A DNA stretch of 64,000 nucleotides from Terrimonas ferruginea DSM 30193 (GCF_000425585.1 NZ_AUDS01000008.1:124001-188000); one strand, 5' to 3'; numbered from the stretch's first letter, positions 35,634-45,431 are shown. Notes: generated by a model not told the origin, from the sequence alone. Numbers and translations: made by a program.

Positions 35634-37817
35634 ATGACGGCAAAAAAACTGGTCTATTATATCCTGGCCGCTTTTATAGCGGGAACGCTGACCCTCGTTT
35701 ATATTCAATACAACTCTTCCAAAAACATCAACGAACTGATCCGCGGCAATGAATTGTTGCTCGGGGAAATGAATGTCAGCAATCAACTCAAAGACCTGGA
35801 GAAAGGTGTGCTGACCGTGGAAAGCAAAGTCCGTGGCGCCGTCACCACACGCGACACATCGCTCGTGGAGGGGCTGGCACAGCAGATGGCCCGCATCGAC
35901 AGCGAATTGTTATTACTGCAGAAATTATCCGACAACGACAGTTCCATTCTTTTTATCGACCAGCTCGACGATCTCGTACACGAGAAACTTTTATTTAACA
36001 GGACCATACTCGACTCCCTTCGCGAACATGGTAAAGCTTCCGCTGAAGCATTGATCACAACCAAAAAAGGTCATGACCTGACCATCGCCATTACTTCCAC
36101 CATTGAAAAAGTGGACAGCGCCCGCCGGAAAATTTTAGCCGAGACCACCGCCGTCATCGACCGGAGCGGCAAACGTGCTTTGCAACTAAGTACCATTTTA
36201 ATAGTGATCGTGCTCATCAGTGCCGCGGGATTATTCTGGTACATTATCAACATCATTCGCAAGCAGCTACGCCTGATAGACGCATTGAATATTTCTGAAA
36301 AACAAGTACTCGAGTCCGCACGGATCAAAGAAAACTTCCTGGCCAACATGAGCCATGAGATACGCACGCCCATGCATGCGATCCTAGGTTTTACCAACCT
36401 GCTTCAACGCCGTCAGCTCGATAACACCTCCAAAGAATATGTACAAACCATTCAGAAGTCGAGTGAAAACCTGCTCAGCCTGATCAATGACATACTTGAT
36501 CTTTCCAAGATAGAAGCCGGCATGATGCGCATCGAGTCTGTGCCATTCAGCATAAGAGGTTTGTTGCATTCGGTAACAGTAATGCTGCGTTCGCGGGCTG
36601 CCGAAAAAGGCATCGGGTTGGAAGCCCGGGTGGCGCCAGGTGTTCCTGACACACTCGAAGGCGACGCTTCACGTCTCACGCAAATACTGGTGAATCTCAT
36701 TGGCAACGCTATCAAATTCACACAACAGGGAAAGGTGACCGTACATATCGAAGAGGGCCTGCGCAACGGCGATGTATTGCAAACACGCATTTTGGTAAAA
36801 GATACCGGCATTGGTATTGCCGCCGCCAAACAAGCCGCGATCTTCGATCGCTTCAGACAAGCGGAAGATAATGTTACAAGACAGTATGGCGGTACTGGTC
36901 TCGGGCTTTCCATTGTACAGGAACTGGTGAGCCTGCAAAACGGACAACTGTTACTGGAAAGTGAACCCGGAAAGGGAAGCCTTTTCACCGTCATCCTACC
37001 CTATCATATTGCCAAAGACCAACCGGCTGGCGCAACGGAGGAAAGCAACACGTCCATCGATCTTGGCTATATCAAATTACTGGTGGCAGAAGACAATCCG
37101 GTCAACCAGCAATTAATCCGCCACTTGTTTCATGAGTGGAATATCTCTTTTGACCTGGTAGGAAACGGTCTGCTGGCTATTGAAAAATTGAAACAAGAGG
37201 CATACGATCTCGTATTAATGGATATTCAGATGCCGGAAATGGATGGCTACACTGCAGCGCGCCACATCCGTGACGTATTGCACCTGTCAACCCCGGTGAT
37301 TGCCATGACCGCACATGCTTTCGCAGGCGAAAGAGAGAAATGCCTCAGCTTCGGCATGAACGAATACATCGCCAAACCTATCCGCGAAGAGCAATTAAAA
37401 GATTTACTCATCAAATTCACCGGAGCGCCGGTTTCCGATCGCCGGCCAACGTCCTTCAATGAGCCGCGGCCTTCTTATCAACACATCGACCTTACTTATA
37501 TGAAAGAGGTCAGCGGCGGCGATAAGGAATATGAACAAACCGTGACAGCGCAATTCATTGAAGCTATACCCGAAGACCTTGCCAACCTGCAACAATCCTG
37601 GCAGCACGGCGATCACGCCAGCGTTAAACGCATTGCCCACAATATGAAAACGACTGTTTCCATAATGGGACTGGATATCGCTTTGCAACCTTTCCTCGAC
37701 CGGCTTGAATACGATCAACCGGACAGTGCCTCCTTTGCCACCAACTTCGCAGGCTTACAGGAAAAATGCATGGCCGCATTGGATGAAGCCGCTCATTTCC
37801 TCACGACGCTTAAATAA
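35634..37817 (+). CDS. Hybrid sensor histidine kinase with CHASE3-like sensor, receiver and HPt
   Basis: A 727-residue inner-membrane kinase. N-terminal helix (about 5-25), periplasmic CHASE3-like helical sensor (about 30-175), second helix (about 183-208). Then the His-kinase domain with phosphorylated His in FLANMSHEIRTPMHAILGFT, the ATPase domain, a receiver with Asp in DLVLMDIQMPEMDGYTA, and a C-terminal HPt domain with His in RIAHNMKTTVSIMGL. This is a complete phosphorelay in one chain, missing only a DNA-binding output. The large fused glycosyltransferase gene follows by 101 bases. Confidence 0.94.
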   Translation: MTAKKLVYYILAAFIAGTLTLVYIQYNSSKNINELIRGNELLLGEMNVSNQLKDLEKGVLTVESKVRGAVTTRDTSLVEGLAQQMARIDSELLLLQKLSDNDSSILFIDQLDDLVHEKLLFNRTILDSLREHGKASAEALITTKKGHDLTIAITSTIEKVDSARRKILAETTAVIDRSGKRALQLSTILIVIVLISAAGLFWYIINIIRKQLRLIDALNISEKQVLESARIKENFLANMSHEIRTPMHAILGFTNLLQRRQLDNTSKEYVQTIQKSSENLLSLINDILDLSKIEAGMMRIESVPFSIRGLLHSVTVMLRSRAAEKGIGLEARVAPGVPDTLEGDASRLTQILVNLIGNAIKFTQQGKVTVHIEEGLRNGDVLQTRILVKDTGIGIAAAKQAAIFDRFRQAEDNVTRQYGGTGLGLSIVQELVSLQNGQLLLESEPGKGSLFTVILPYHIAKDQPAGATEESNTSIDLGYIKLLVAEDNPVNQQLIRHLFHEWNISFDLVGNGLLAIEKLKQEAYDLVLMDIQMPEMDGYTAARHIRDVLHLSTPVIAMTAHAFAGEREKCLSFGMNEYIAKPIREEQLKDLLIKFTGAPVSDRRPTSFNEPRPSYQHIDLTYMKEVSGGDKEYEQTVTAQFIEAIPEDLANLQQSWQHGDHASVKRIAHNMKTTVSIMGLDIALQPFLDRLEYDQPDSASFATNFAGLQEKCMAALDEAAHFLTTLK

Positions 37818-37918
37818 TTCACCGAGCATTTTTGCCCGTTCGGCTAAACCTGACCAGGTAACACTTACCGCATAAGTAGTTTTGAGCTGTTATTATCAAA
37901 CGGCAAAAACCACTTCTT

Positions 37919-40900
37919 ATGTCAGGCAGCAAACAGGTTTTCCAAACATCATCACGGCTCCGCTGGAGGGCTTTTCAATGGACCGCCCGCGTGGTACTGC
38001 TTTGCCTGATACTCATGGTACCCGTAGTATTGATCACGCTTGCCCGTGGCCTGCGACCCGGATTGCCAGCCCTCACCGGTGAAGACAGTTTACTGCGGGC
38101 TAACGCACATCCCGTTATTCCTGCCGGTCTCAACAACAAGGACCTGAAAAAATACAAAGGTTTTAATGAATACCTCAAAGCCCGTCAGCATCTGCGCCAG
38201 CTCACGGATTCCTGCCGGGTGAAAACCAACACCCAGCGTATCAGAGCTGCCTTCTACGTTGACTGGGATCCGCAGTCTTTTTATTCCTTACAGGAAAATG
38301 CCAACCGGTTGAATACCGTTATTCCCGAATGGTTCTTTATCGATCCGGTAAAAGATACATTGGTTACCCGCATTGATACGGCCGCACTGGCGAGTATGAG
38401 AAAAGCGGGGATGAGAATTCTGCCACTGCTCAACAACGTGAACATCCATGATGAAAACGGCAACTTTGATGGCAACCTGCTTCACCGCATCCTGCATGAT
38501 CCGGCTAAAAAAGCGAGACTGCTCAACCAGCTTGTGCAAACATTAAAAGCCAACAATTTCCAGGGCATCAATATCGACTTTGAAGATTTTCAGGAAAAAG
38601 GAGACGAACCAATCATCGCTTTTCAACATGAACTGTATGACCGGCTGCATGCAGCTGGCCTATTGGTTACGCAGGACATCATGGCCAACAACAGCGACTT
38701 CAACATCACTGAACTATCGAAGTACAATGATTATATGTTCCTGATGGCTTACGATGAACATTACAGCGAAAGTGTTCCCGGCCCCGTGAGCAGCCAGCGG
38801 TGGATTGAAAAAATGCTCGATGAAACCGCGGCAAATATCCCGTCTGACAAGATCATTCTTTGTATAGCCGGCTATGGCTACGATTGGCCCGAAGGCCGCG
38901 AAGCCACTACCATCACCTATCAGCAGGCACTGGCAAAAGCCAAGCAATACAACGCCACCATTGATTTCAATAACGACACATATAGCAGCCATTATCAATA
39001 CACAGATGCAGACGGTTTGAAACATGAAGTATATTTCACCGATGCCGCCGGCAATTTCAATACCATCCGTTTTGCCGATGAATACGGAACGGCAGGCACT
39101 GCCCTCTGGCGCCTGGGAAGTGAAGACGCGCGCCTGTGGGGGTTTTACAACAAACCACTCGACAATGAAAGCCTGGCGGCGCATCCCTTCAAATATCAAT
39201 CACTGGAACAGGTAAAAGCCGTTGTCGAACGACCCGACTACATCGGTGATGGTGAAATACTCAATGTGATCAGCGCACCCGAGCAAGGCCAGATAAAAAT
39301 CGATATCGACAGCACGGAGAATATGATCGCGGAGCAGCGGTATGTGTCCATGCCTTCAAGATATGTGATTCAGAAATATGGAAAAGTAAACAAACAGGTT
39401 GTGCTCACCTTCGACGACGGACCAGACCCCATTTATACACCGCAGGTTCTTGACATCTTAAAAAAAGAAAAAGTCCCCGCCGCTTTTTTTGTTGTGGGAA
39501 TAGAAGCAGAAACAAACCTCCCTTTATTGCGAAGGATTTATCGTGAAGGCCATGAGATCGGCAATCACACCTTTACACACCCCAATATTGCGGCCGTAAG
39601 TGCAGATCGTGCAGCAACCGAAATGGAAACCACCCGATTGCTGATCGAAGCAGTAACCGGACACAGCACGGTGTTGTTTCGAGCACCTTACAATGCAGAT
39701 GCGGAACCAAGTTCCGATGTTGAGTTAAGACCTGTGGCACTCAGCAAACAACAACATTATTATACAGTCGGAGAAAGCATCGATCCGGAAGACTGGGAAA
39801 CACCGATCAATGCTGACACCATTTACAATCGCGTGGTCAGGCAATACGAAGCCAACCCGGACAAGGGCATTATTCTTTTGCACGATGCCGGTGGCGACCG
39901 CTCCGCAACAGTGGAAGCATTGCCACGTATCATCCATTATTTCAAAAACAAAAACATTCAGTTTACCACCGTTGCGGGTTTGCTTCATACCAACAAAGAA
40001 ACCATCATGCCTGCCGTACACAGCGGATGGATCGGTTTGAACGGAAGCATCTTTGAGGCAGGATACTGGTTGCAATACCTCCTGACGACAGCATTCTGGC
40101 TCGCCATACTGTTGGGCCTCGGCCGGATCGGCTTACTCGGTATCATGGCGATTATGCAGAAGATCAGGAAGAGGAAAGCAGTGCACCAGGCATTCATTGA
40201 ACAATCATTACCCGAAGTAACGATTCTCGTTCCCGCTTACAATGAAGAAATAACTGCCGTAAAAACGATCAGCAACTTACTGATGCAGGACTACCCCGCA
40301 TATTCCATTCTCTTTATCGACGACGGCTCAAAGGACCAGACATTTGAGAAAGTAAAAATGGCCTTCGGCAGCGAACCTCGCGTGCGGCTGCTATCGAAAG
40401 CTAACGGGGGAAAAGCATCTGCGCTTAACACCGGTGTGCAGGAGGCCACTACCGAAATGGTCGTTTGCATAGATGCCGACACTCAACTGCGGCCCGATGC
40501 CATCAGACGACTGGTAGAAGCCATGCTGCGCAAACCTTTAACGGGAGCCGCCGCCGGCAATGTAAAAGTCGGCAACGCGCGCACCTTACTCACACGCTGG
40601 CAAAGTATTGAATATACCACATCGCAGAATTTTGACCGTCGTGCATTGGAGCTGGTCAATGCTATTACGGTAGTGCCCGGCGCCATCGGAATATTCAGAA
40701 AAGAAGCGATAGAAAAGGCCGGCGGATTTACGTCCGATACATTGGCAGAAGACTGCGACCTTACTATACGCATGCTGCGTCAAGGTTACACAGTGGTGAA
40801 CTGCCCCGATGCCGTCGCGGTTACCGAAGCCCCGGAGACACTCCGGCAATTCATGAAACAACGGTTTCGCTGGAGCTACGGTGTGATGCAGGCATTCTGG

Positions 40901-41302
40901 AAAAACAGGCAGGCCTTGTTCAATACAAAACAAAAAGGATTAGGATTTGTGGCCATGCCGAACATCCTGTTCTTTCAGATCCTATTGCCCCTGCTGGCAC
41001 CGCTTGCAGACCTGGTGCTGATCAGCAGCCTGATCTGGAACCGCCATCATCCCGAAAGTCTTGAGAAGATCGGGCTGTATTACCTGGTGTTCCTGGCAGT
41101 TGATCTGCTCGTGGGAGCGATTGCCTTCGCTTTTGAAAAGGAAAAGCCCTGGAAGCTGTTCTGGTTATTGCCACAGCGCTTTATCTACCGCCAACTGATG
41201 TATGTCATATTATTTAAGTCAATACGTAAAGCCATCAAAGGTGAAAACCAGGGATGGGGCGTACTGCAACGAACCGGTTCTGTGCAGGTGATCACGCAAT
41301 AG
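37919..41302 (+). CDS. Three-domain fusion: GH18-like, polysaccharide deacetylase, family 2 glycosyltransferase
   Basis: An 1127-residue membrane protein. After an N-terminal helix (about 20-45), residues about 105-430 form a GH18-like barrel with GINIDFEDFQ at the catalytic position. Residues about 492-690 form a NodB deacetylase domain (LTFDDGPDP, HEIGNHTFTHPN, FRAPYN). After a membrane segment (about 712-740), residues about 760-1000 form a GT2 domain with PAYNEE, DDGSKDQT, DADTQLRPDA, AEDCDL and QRFRWSY. C-terminal helices follow. This single chain could polymerise, partly deacetylate and cut a GlcNAc-type polymer such as PNAG. Fused deacetylase-GT2 proteins are known; the exact product is inference. 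Confidence 0.9.
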   Translation: MSGSKQVFQTSSRLRWRAFQWTARVVLLCLILMVPVVLITLARGLRPGLPALTGEDSLLRANAHPVIPAGLNNKDLKKYKGFNEYLKARQHLRQLTDSCRVKTNTQRIRAAFYVDWDPQSFYSLQENANRLNTVIPEWFFIDPVKDTLVTRIDTAALASMRKAGMRILPLLNNVNIHDENGNFDGNLLHRILHDPAKKARLLNQLVQTLKANNFQGINIDFEDFQEKGDEPIIAFQHELYDRLHAAGLLVTQDIMANNSDFNITELSKYNDYMFLMAYDEHYSESVPGPVSSQRWIEKMLDETAANIPSDKIILCIAGYGYDWPEGREATTITYQQALAKAKQYNATIDFNNDTYSSHYQYTDADGLKHEVYFTDAAGNFNTIRFADEYGTAGTALWRLGSEDARLWGFYNKPLDNESLAAHPFKYQSLEQVKAVVERPDYIGDGEILNVISAPEQGQIKIDIDSTENMIAEQRYVSMPSRYVIQKYGKVNKQVVLTFDDGPDPIYTPQVLDILKKEKVPAAFFVVGIEAETNLPLLRRIYREGHEIGNHTFTHPNIAAVSADRAATEMETTRLLIEAVTGHSTVLFRAPYNADAEPSSDVELRPVALSKQQHYYTVGESIDPEDWETPINADTIYNRVVRQYEANPDKGIILLHDAGGDRSATVEALPRIIHYFKNKNIQFTTVAGLLHTNKETIMPAVHSGWIGLNGSIFEAGYWLQYLLTTAFWLAILLGLGRIGLLGIMAIMQKIRKRKAVHQAFIEQSLPEVTILVPAYNEEITAVKTISNLLMQDYPAYSILFIDDGSKDQTFEKVKMAFGSEPRVRLLSKANGGKASALNTGVQEATTEMVVCIDADTQLRPDAIRRLVEAMLRKPLTGAAAGNVKVGNARTLLTRWQSIEYTTSQNFDRRALELVNAITVVPGAIGIFRKEAIEKAGGFTSDTLAEDCDLTIRMLRQGYTVVNCPDAVAVTEAPETLRQFMKQRFRWSYGVMQAFWKNRQALFNTKQKGLGFVAMPNILFFQILLPLLAPLADLVLISSLIWNRHHPESLEKIGLYYLVFLAVDLLVGAIAFAFEKEKPWKLFWLLPQRFIYRQLMYVILFKSIRKAIKGENQGWGVLQRTGSVQVITQ

Positions 41303-41445
41303 ATCAATAAGTGAATAAGCAATAGGATTTCACCGACTGATTTTGCCCAACGGCCGATTGCCTCAATAAAAACGATAAAGGTGAATGTAGGTTTACATCA
41401 ACGGAGCAAACGATCAACAACTGCTCTTTTAATAAAACAAACATC

Positions 41446-41799
41446 ATGAAAAAAATCATTCTTGCCGCCTTTGCCATCATCGGATTCAGCGCAGCCAGTT
41501 TTGCGCAAACAACACAAAAAGTTGCCGAACCTGTACAAAAGAAAGAACATAAAATGGTGCAGCCTGCAAAAACTGTTACAAGTAAAAACCAGGCAAACAT
41601 GACAAGCGCCACCGCGCCCGGCGTAACCCAGAAAAAACAAACAACACCTGTAACGGCAACCGGTCCCGCTAAAAAAGACGGCACACCGGACATGCGTTAC
41701 AAAGCCAATAAAACAGCCGTTGCAGCCACACCACCCAAACACCTGAAGAAGGATGGAACACCAGACAAACGTTACACAGAAAATAAGAAGAAAAGCTGA
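41446..41799 (+). CDS. Small secreted protein with KKDGTPDxRY repeats
   Basis: A 117-residue exported, very basic protein. The signal peptide (MKKIILAAFAIIGFSAASFA) is followed by a Lys/Thr/Gln-rich region. Two copies of KKDGTPDMRYKANK and KKDGTPDKRYTENK close the protein. The repeat is seen in small Bacteroidota secreted proteins of unknown function. A terminator follows. Confidence 0.75.
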   Translation: MKKIILAAFAIIGFSAASFAQTTQKVAEPVQKKEHKMVQPAKTVTSKNQANMTSATAPGVTQKKQTTPVTATGPAKKDGTPDMRYKANKTAVAATPPKHLKKDGTPDKRYTENKKKS

Positions 41800-41823
41800 T
41801 CCTGTTCATTCCATCCGACCCTC

Positions 41824-41845
41824 GCCCCCGGCGATGACCGGGGGC
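41824..41845 (+). terminator. Terminator after the small repeat protein
   Basis: The stem GCCCCCGG/CCGGGGGC with a 6-base loop is followed by TCTTTCC. The T run is short, but the hairpin is strong and lies 25 bases after the stop codon. Confidence 0.7.
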
Positions 41846-41854
41846 TCTTTCCTC

Positions 41855-41950
41855 AATAAGTGAACAGATCTGCTATAATTGTTAAGTTATTGACTTATTC
41901 ACCTATTCACTGATTGACCTATTGACTGATTCACTGATTCATTTATTGCT
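41855..41950. repeat. CTTATTCACCTATTCACTGATT direct-repeat tract
   Basis: About eight short units of the TTATTCACC/TGATTGACC/GATTCACTGATT type lie between the two small secreted-protein genes. They belong to the same intergenic family found near 1838, 12185 and 45240. Confidence 0.75.
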
Positions 41951-41969
41951 GACTTTTTAATTTTGAATT

Positions 41970-42551
41970 ATGAAAAAGTTCCTGATGCTCTCAGCCGGCG
42001 CCATGCTGATCAGCAGCATTACCCTGGCGCAAAACGAAGTGGCCATCAAAAAAAATGAAAAAGCCCTGAAGCAGGAAGAGAAGCAGCTCCGGGAGGAAAA
42101 GAAAGAAACACGAAAGGAACTGAAGAAACTGGAAGGAAAAGAGGTCAGCTACATGACCAAACAACAATTTTATCATGATTTCGATGGCCTGACAGGTGAA
42201 ACCTGGCGCCGTACCGAAAACTATGATATCGCCGCCTTCACACAGGATGGCATCAGAAAATCCGCGTATTACGACAGCAATTCCAAACTGGTCGGCACCG
42301 TTGAACCTAAAACGGTGAAAGACCTTCCCGAGAAAGCCCGGCAATACATTAAAAAGAAATGGGCTGGCTACGACGTGGTCCACGTTATTTACTTCGACGA
42401 TAACGAATGGAACGACACCGACATGTTGCTGTATGGTCAGCAATTTGACGATGAAGACAATTATTTTATTGAAGTGGTCAAAGGCACGGATAAAGTGATA
42501 CTCCGGTCAGACCTTGATGGCGAAACAGACTTTTTTGCACAGGTTAAATAA
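41970..42551 (+). CDS. Secreted protein with N-terminal coiled coil, unknown function
   Basis: A 193-residue exported protein. Signal peptide (about 1-20, ending TLAQ), then a highly charged Lys/Glu coiled coil (about 25-55). A mixed alpha/beta region follows with FYHDFDGLTGETWRRTENYDIAAFT and DLPEKARQYIKKKWAGYDVVHVIYFDD, which resembles PepSY-like or DUF2874-type repeats. No confident family. A strong terminator follows. Confidence 0.65.
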   Translation: MKKFLMLSAGAMLISSITLAQNEVAIKKNEKALKQEEKQLREEKKETRKELKKLEGKEVSYMTKQQFYHDFDGLTGETWRRTENYDIAAFTQDGIRKSAYYDSNSKLVGTVEPKTVKDLPEKARQYIKKKWAGYDVVHVIYFDDNEWNDTDMLLYGQQFDDEDNYFIEVVKGTDKVILRSDLDGETDFFAQVK

Positions 42552-42577
42552 ACGGTCCTACCCTACTCCTACGTTGC

Positions 42578-42605
42578 TTCCCGCCCCCGGCGGGAAGTTT
42601 TTTTT
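42578..42605 (+). terminator. Rho-independent terminator
   Basis: The stem TTCCCGCC/GGCGGGAA with a three-base loop is followed by G and a run of T, a textbook intrinsic terminator for the preceding secreted-protein gene. Confidence 0.88.
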
Positions 42606-42643
42606 ACCTGCTTTTTATTGTACCTTGATTGCAGTACTGCACC

Positions 42644-43336
42644 ATGATGAATAACGAAAAACATTACATGACCCGCGTGGGTTGGCTGCGGGCGGCTGTG
42701 TTGGGTGCCAATGACGGCATTCTTTCTACCGCCAGTATTGCTATTGGTGTGGCCGCTGCCAGCACGGGGCGTTACCCGGTTATTATCGCAGCTCTTTCAG
42801 CATTGGTAGCCGGCGCCTTGTCGATGGCGGCAGGAGAATATGTATCTGTGAGTTCGCAGGCCGATCTGGAGAATGCGGATCTCAAAAGAGAACAGCAGGA
42901 GCTTGCAGACATGCCGGAAGCAGAACTGAAAGAACTGGCCGCCATTTATGAAGGCCGCGGCCTTTCTCCCGAACTATCATTACAGGTGGCACAACAACTG
43001 ACGCAGCATAATGCACTGGAAGCACACGCGAGGGATGAGTTAGGGATTAATGATCTCACCAAAGCCAGGCCGCTGCAGGCGGCGCTGGCTTCAGCGGCAT
43101 CCTTCATTGCTGGCGGTGCCTGTCCGCTGCTGCTGGCTTTTGTAGCGCCCCTGAAGGAAATGGTATGGATCCAATACGTTGCTTCCATCTTATTCCTCGC
43201 CGCATCCGGATGGCTCGCGGCCTATTCCGGCGGCGCCCCCGTGTTTAAGTCTGTACTGCGCATTGTGATCTGGGGCACGATTGCCATGTGCGTTACCGCA
43301 CTCGTAGGATACCTTTTTGGGACACAGGTCGCTTAA
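42644..43336 (+). CDS. VIT1/CCC1-family iron/manganese transporter
   Basis: A 230-residue inner-membrane protein with about five membrane helices. The family signature is visible in VGWLRAAVLGANDGILSTASI and the helix ALSMAAGEYVSVSSQADLE, followed by the cytoplasmic acidic metal-binding region. It exports Fe2+ or Mn2+ in exchange for protons. The start is the ATG at 42644 rather than the upstream TTG at 42629. Confidence 0.9.
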   Translation: MMNNEKHYMTRVGWLRAAVLGANDGILSTASIAIGVAAASTGRYPVIIAALSALVAGALSMAAGEYVSVSSQADLENADLKREQQELADMPEAELKELAAIYEGRGLSPELSLQVAQQLTQHNALEAHARDELGINDLTKARPLQAALASAASFIAGGACPLLLAFVAPLKEMVWIQYVASILFLAASGWLAAYSGGAPVFKSVLRIVIWGTIAMCVTALVGYLFGTQVA

Positions 43337-43351
43337 ATCAAACTGTTTTTT

Positions 43352-43981
43352 ATGGAATGGGAAATTCTCCTGCGTTTTTTACTGGCAGCTCTCTGGGGCG
43401 GCATTGTAGGTGCGGAAAGAGAATACCGAAGCAAATCCGCCGGATTCCGCACAATGATAATGATCTCCATCGGTGCGTGTTTTTTTACCATCATTTCTAA
43501 AGAACTGGGCGGTATCAGCAATCCCGACCGGCTTGCGGCAGGTGTGGTAACAGGTATCGGCTTCCTGGGTGCCGGCGTTATTTTCCGCGGCGAATCACGT
43601 GTATTGGGCATTACAACCGCTGCCAGTATCTGGACGGTGGCTGCAGTAGGCATGGCCATCGGCGCCGGGTTATATACTGCTTCCGCATACGCCAGCATCC
43701 TGGTGGTAATCGTACTGGCCGTACTTCCGTCGCTCGAAAATATCATCGACCAATTACATCAGTCAAGAGTTTATACGATTACGTATGCACTCGACAGCCA
43801 AACGCATGAACAGGTCGTGCGTTTCATAAAGGAACTAAAATTACATGGATATGTAAGCGGTGAACAAAAGGATCATGAATGGCTTATCACATCCTGGCAG
43901 ATAAGAGGCAGTCGTGCACGGCACGAAGCATTCATCTCGCAATTGAAAAAAGAAAAAGGAGTTGTACGGTTCTCCTACTAA
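43352..43981 (+). CDS. MgtC/SapB-family membrane protein
   Basis: A 209-residue protein. Four or five membrane helices with the MgtC signatures RFLLAALWGGIVGAEREYRS, GFRTMIMISIGACFF and GVVTGIGFLGAGVIFR. A C-terminal cytoplasmic ACT-like domain (about 140-209, VYTITYALDSQTHEQVVRFI) follows. MgtC proteins act in Mg2+ limitation and membrane potential control; transport itself is disputed. It follows the VIT gene by 15 bases, so the two metal-linked genes form a likely operon. Confidence 0.92.
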   Translation: MEWEILLRFLLAALWGGIVGAEREYRSKSAGFRTMIMISIGACFFTIISKELGGISNPDRLAAGVVTGIGFLGAGVIFRGESRVLGITTAASIWTVAAVGMAIGAGLYTASAYASILVVIVLAVLPSLENIIDQLHQSRVYTITYALDSQTHEQVVRFIKELKLHGYVSGEQKDHEWLITSWQIRGSRARHEAFISQLKKEKGVVRFSY

Positions 43982-43984
43982 ACA

Positions 43985-44563
43985 TCAATTGCGCGCCGCC
44001 ATCCTTTCAATCTTCTCCAACGATCTCTCCCGCTGCTTTTCCGATAAATACCGCAGGCGGCTTATGCGTGTAAAACGAACAGGTTTGATGCCGCAGAATT
44101 TCAGCGTTGCCGTCACAAGCGCACGTTTATCGCTACTGCGGTTGACCAGCCATACCCATATCGAAGGACTATCGCAGGTATTGATCACTTCAGCTTTTCT
44201 GCCGGAAAGAAATTTATCCCAAAAAGGATCTTTCTCATGATATTTAAAAGCAAAGCCTGGCAATAATATTCTGTCTAAAAAACCTTTCAGCAATGCCGGT
44301 AATGAACCCCACCATAGCGGATAAATAATCACCCATTTCTCGCACCACAATAAATGTTGCTGGCTGATAAGCAGATCGGGCTCAAGCGGTTGAATTGTTG
44401 TATATCCCTGGTGAAGAATGGGATCAAACTGCAGCTCTCCCAACTTTTGCACCCTTACTTCATGTCCGGCTTTTACAGCCGCTTCCACATACCGGTCAGC
44501 AATACGACCGTTGAAGCTGCCGGCATCCGGATGACCAAGCAGAACGAAAATTTTCATACCCAA
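43985..44563 (-). CDS. NAD(P)H-dependent oxidoreductase, flavodoxin-like fold
   Basis: A 192-residue quinone reductase-like flavoprotein. The family blocks KIFVLLGHPDAGSFNGRIADRY (FMN phosphate site), KWVIIYPLWWGSLPALLKGF and DRILLPGFAFKYH are clear. It probably reduces quinones with two electrons using FMN or FAD. The C-terminus is convergent with the MgtC gene, 3 bases apart. Confidence 0.92.
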   Translation of the reverse strand: MGMKIFVLLGHPDAGSFNGRIADRYVEAAVKAGHEVRVQKLGELQFDPILHQGYTTIQPLEPDLLISQQHLLWCEKWVIIYPLWWGSLPALLKGFLDRILLPGFAFKYHEKDPFWDKFLSGRKAEVINTCDSPSIWVWLVNRSSDKRALVTATLKFCGIKPVRFTRISRLRYLSEKQRERSLEKIERMAARN

Positions 44564-44709
44564 AAGTCACAATTCAAAACCTGATAAAGTATGAGTAAGG
44601 TCAGCTTTCTGGTTTGTGTTAGCTGATTTCTGTAGACGGATACTATAAATTGAGTATTGCAGCCGGTGTTCATTAAACCAAACTTCGCGCATAACCTCAA
44701 ATCTTAGTT

Positions 44710-45231
44710 ATGCAAAGCAACAACAGTTTTCTGACCAGGCTCGTATTTTCCTTATTCCTTTTATCGTTAACCGGCCTTATTTCCTGCAGCAAAAACCAAA
44801 ACGATGATGAAGAGCTGAAAGATGCCTATTTTGAATTTACGCTCGGTGGCAATACACAACGGTATAACAACTGTTCTATAGCGAGAGTGCAGAGTGGGGG
44901 TTATTACCGTTACGTCGTTTCCGCTCAGCAGCCTGGATCAACGGTGGGTCGTAACAGTGTTAGTATTGAAATCAATTATATGGCACCGGGAAACGGAAGT
45001 GAAATCGATCCGGGACAAATTACTTCCGGCAGCGAGATCTATGTCCGTTTCTATCACACAGATGCAACTGGTACTATGTTCAATAGTTCCGGCACCACAC
45101 CTGTGCCGTTTTTAACAGTAACCGATGCCGGCAGCAAATTCCTCGAAGTGTCAAATTTCTCCACACGCATTGCCAACGGCTCCAATACACAAACGATGAC
45201 TGGTTCGTTTTATGCAAGAGCAGCACAGTGA
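44710..45231 (+). CDS. Lipoprotein of unknown function
   Basis: A 173-residue predicted lipoprotein with lipobox LTGLISCSK and an acidic spacer (DDEELKD). The beta-rich body (YFEFTLGGNTQRYNNCSIAR, YVVSAQQPG, SVSIEINY) resembles small Bacteroidota surface lipoproteins, but no family is assigned. A repeat-rich region with a shared terminator follows. Confidence 0.7.
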   Translation: MQSNNSFLTRLVFSLFLLSLTGLISCSKNQNDDEELKDAYFEFTLGGNTQRYNNCSIARVQSGGYYRYVVSAQQPGSTVGRNSVSIEINYMAPGNGSEIDPGQITSGSEIYVRFYHTDATGTMFNSSGTTPVPFLTVTDAGSKFLEVSNFSTRIANGSNTQTMTGSFYARAAQ

Positions 45232-45400
45232 GGGGCAATAAGTGAAGTGAATGGTGAATAGGCAATAGTGAATAAACAGCCATTGCCGCTCCTTGAGGCC
45301 GAAACTTCGGCCCCTCGAAGGCGTTCCCTGAGGCCGAAACTTCGGCCCCTCGAAGGGCAGCGCTACGTCAGTCGTGAATCGTCAATCGTGAATAAGAAAC
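45232..45400. repeat. Intergenic direct repeats and twin GGCCGAAACTTCGGCC hairpins
   Basis: After GTGAATGGTGAATAGGCAAT-type repeats, two copies of the hairpin GGCCGAAACTTCGGCC occur at 45297-45312 and 45332-45347 (period 35). Each is followed by CCTCGAAGG. TCGTGAATCGTCAATCGTGA follows at about 45370. Relatives lie near 12111 and 34367. Confidence 0.8.
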
Positions 45401-45431
45401 AGCCCATATCACTCTTTTGACTTTTAAATTT

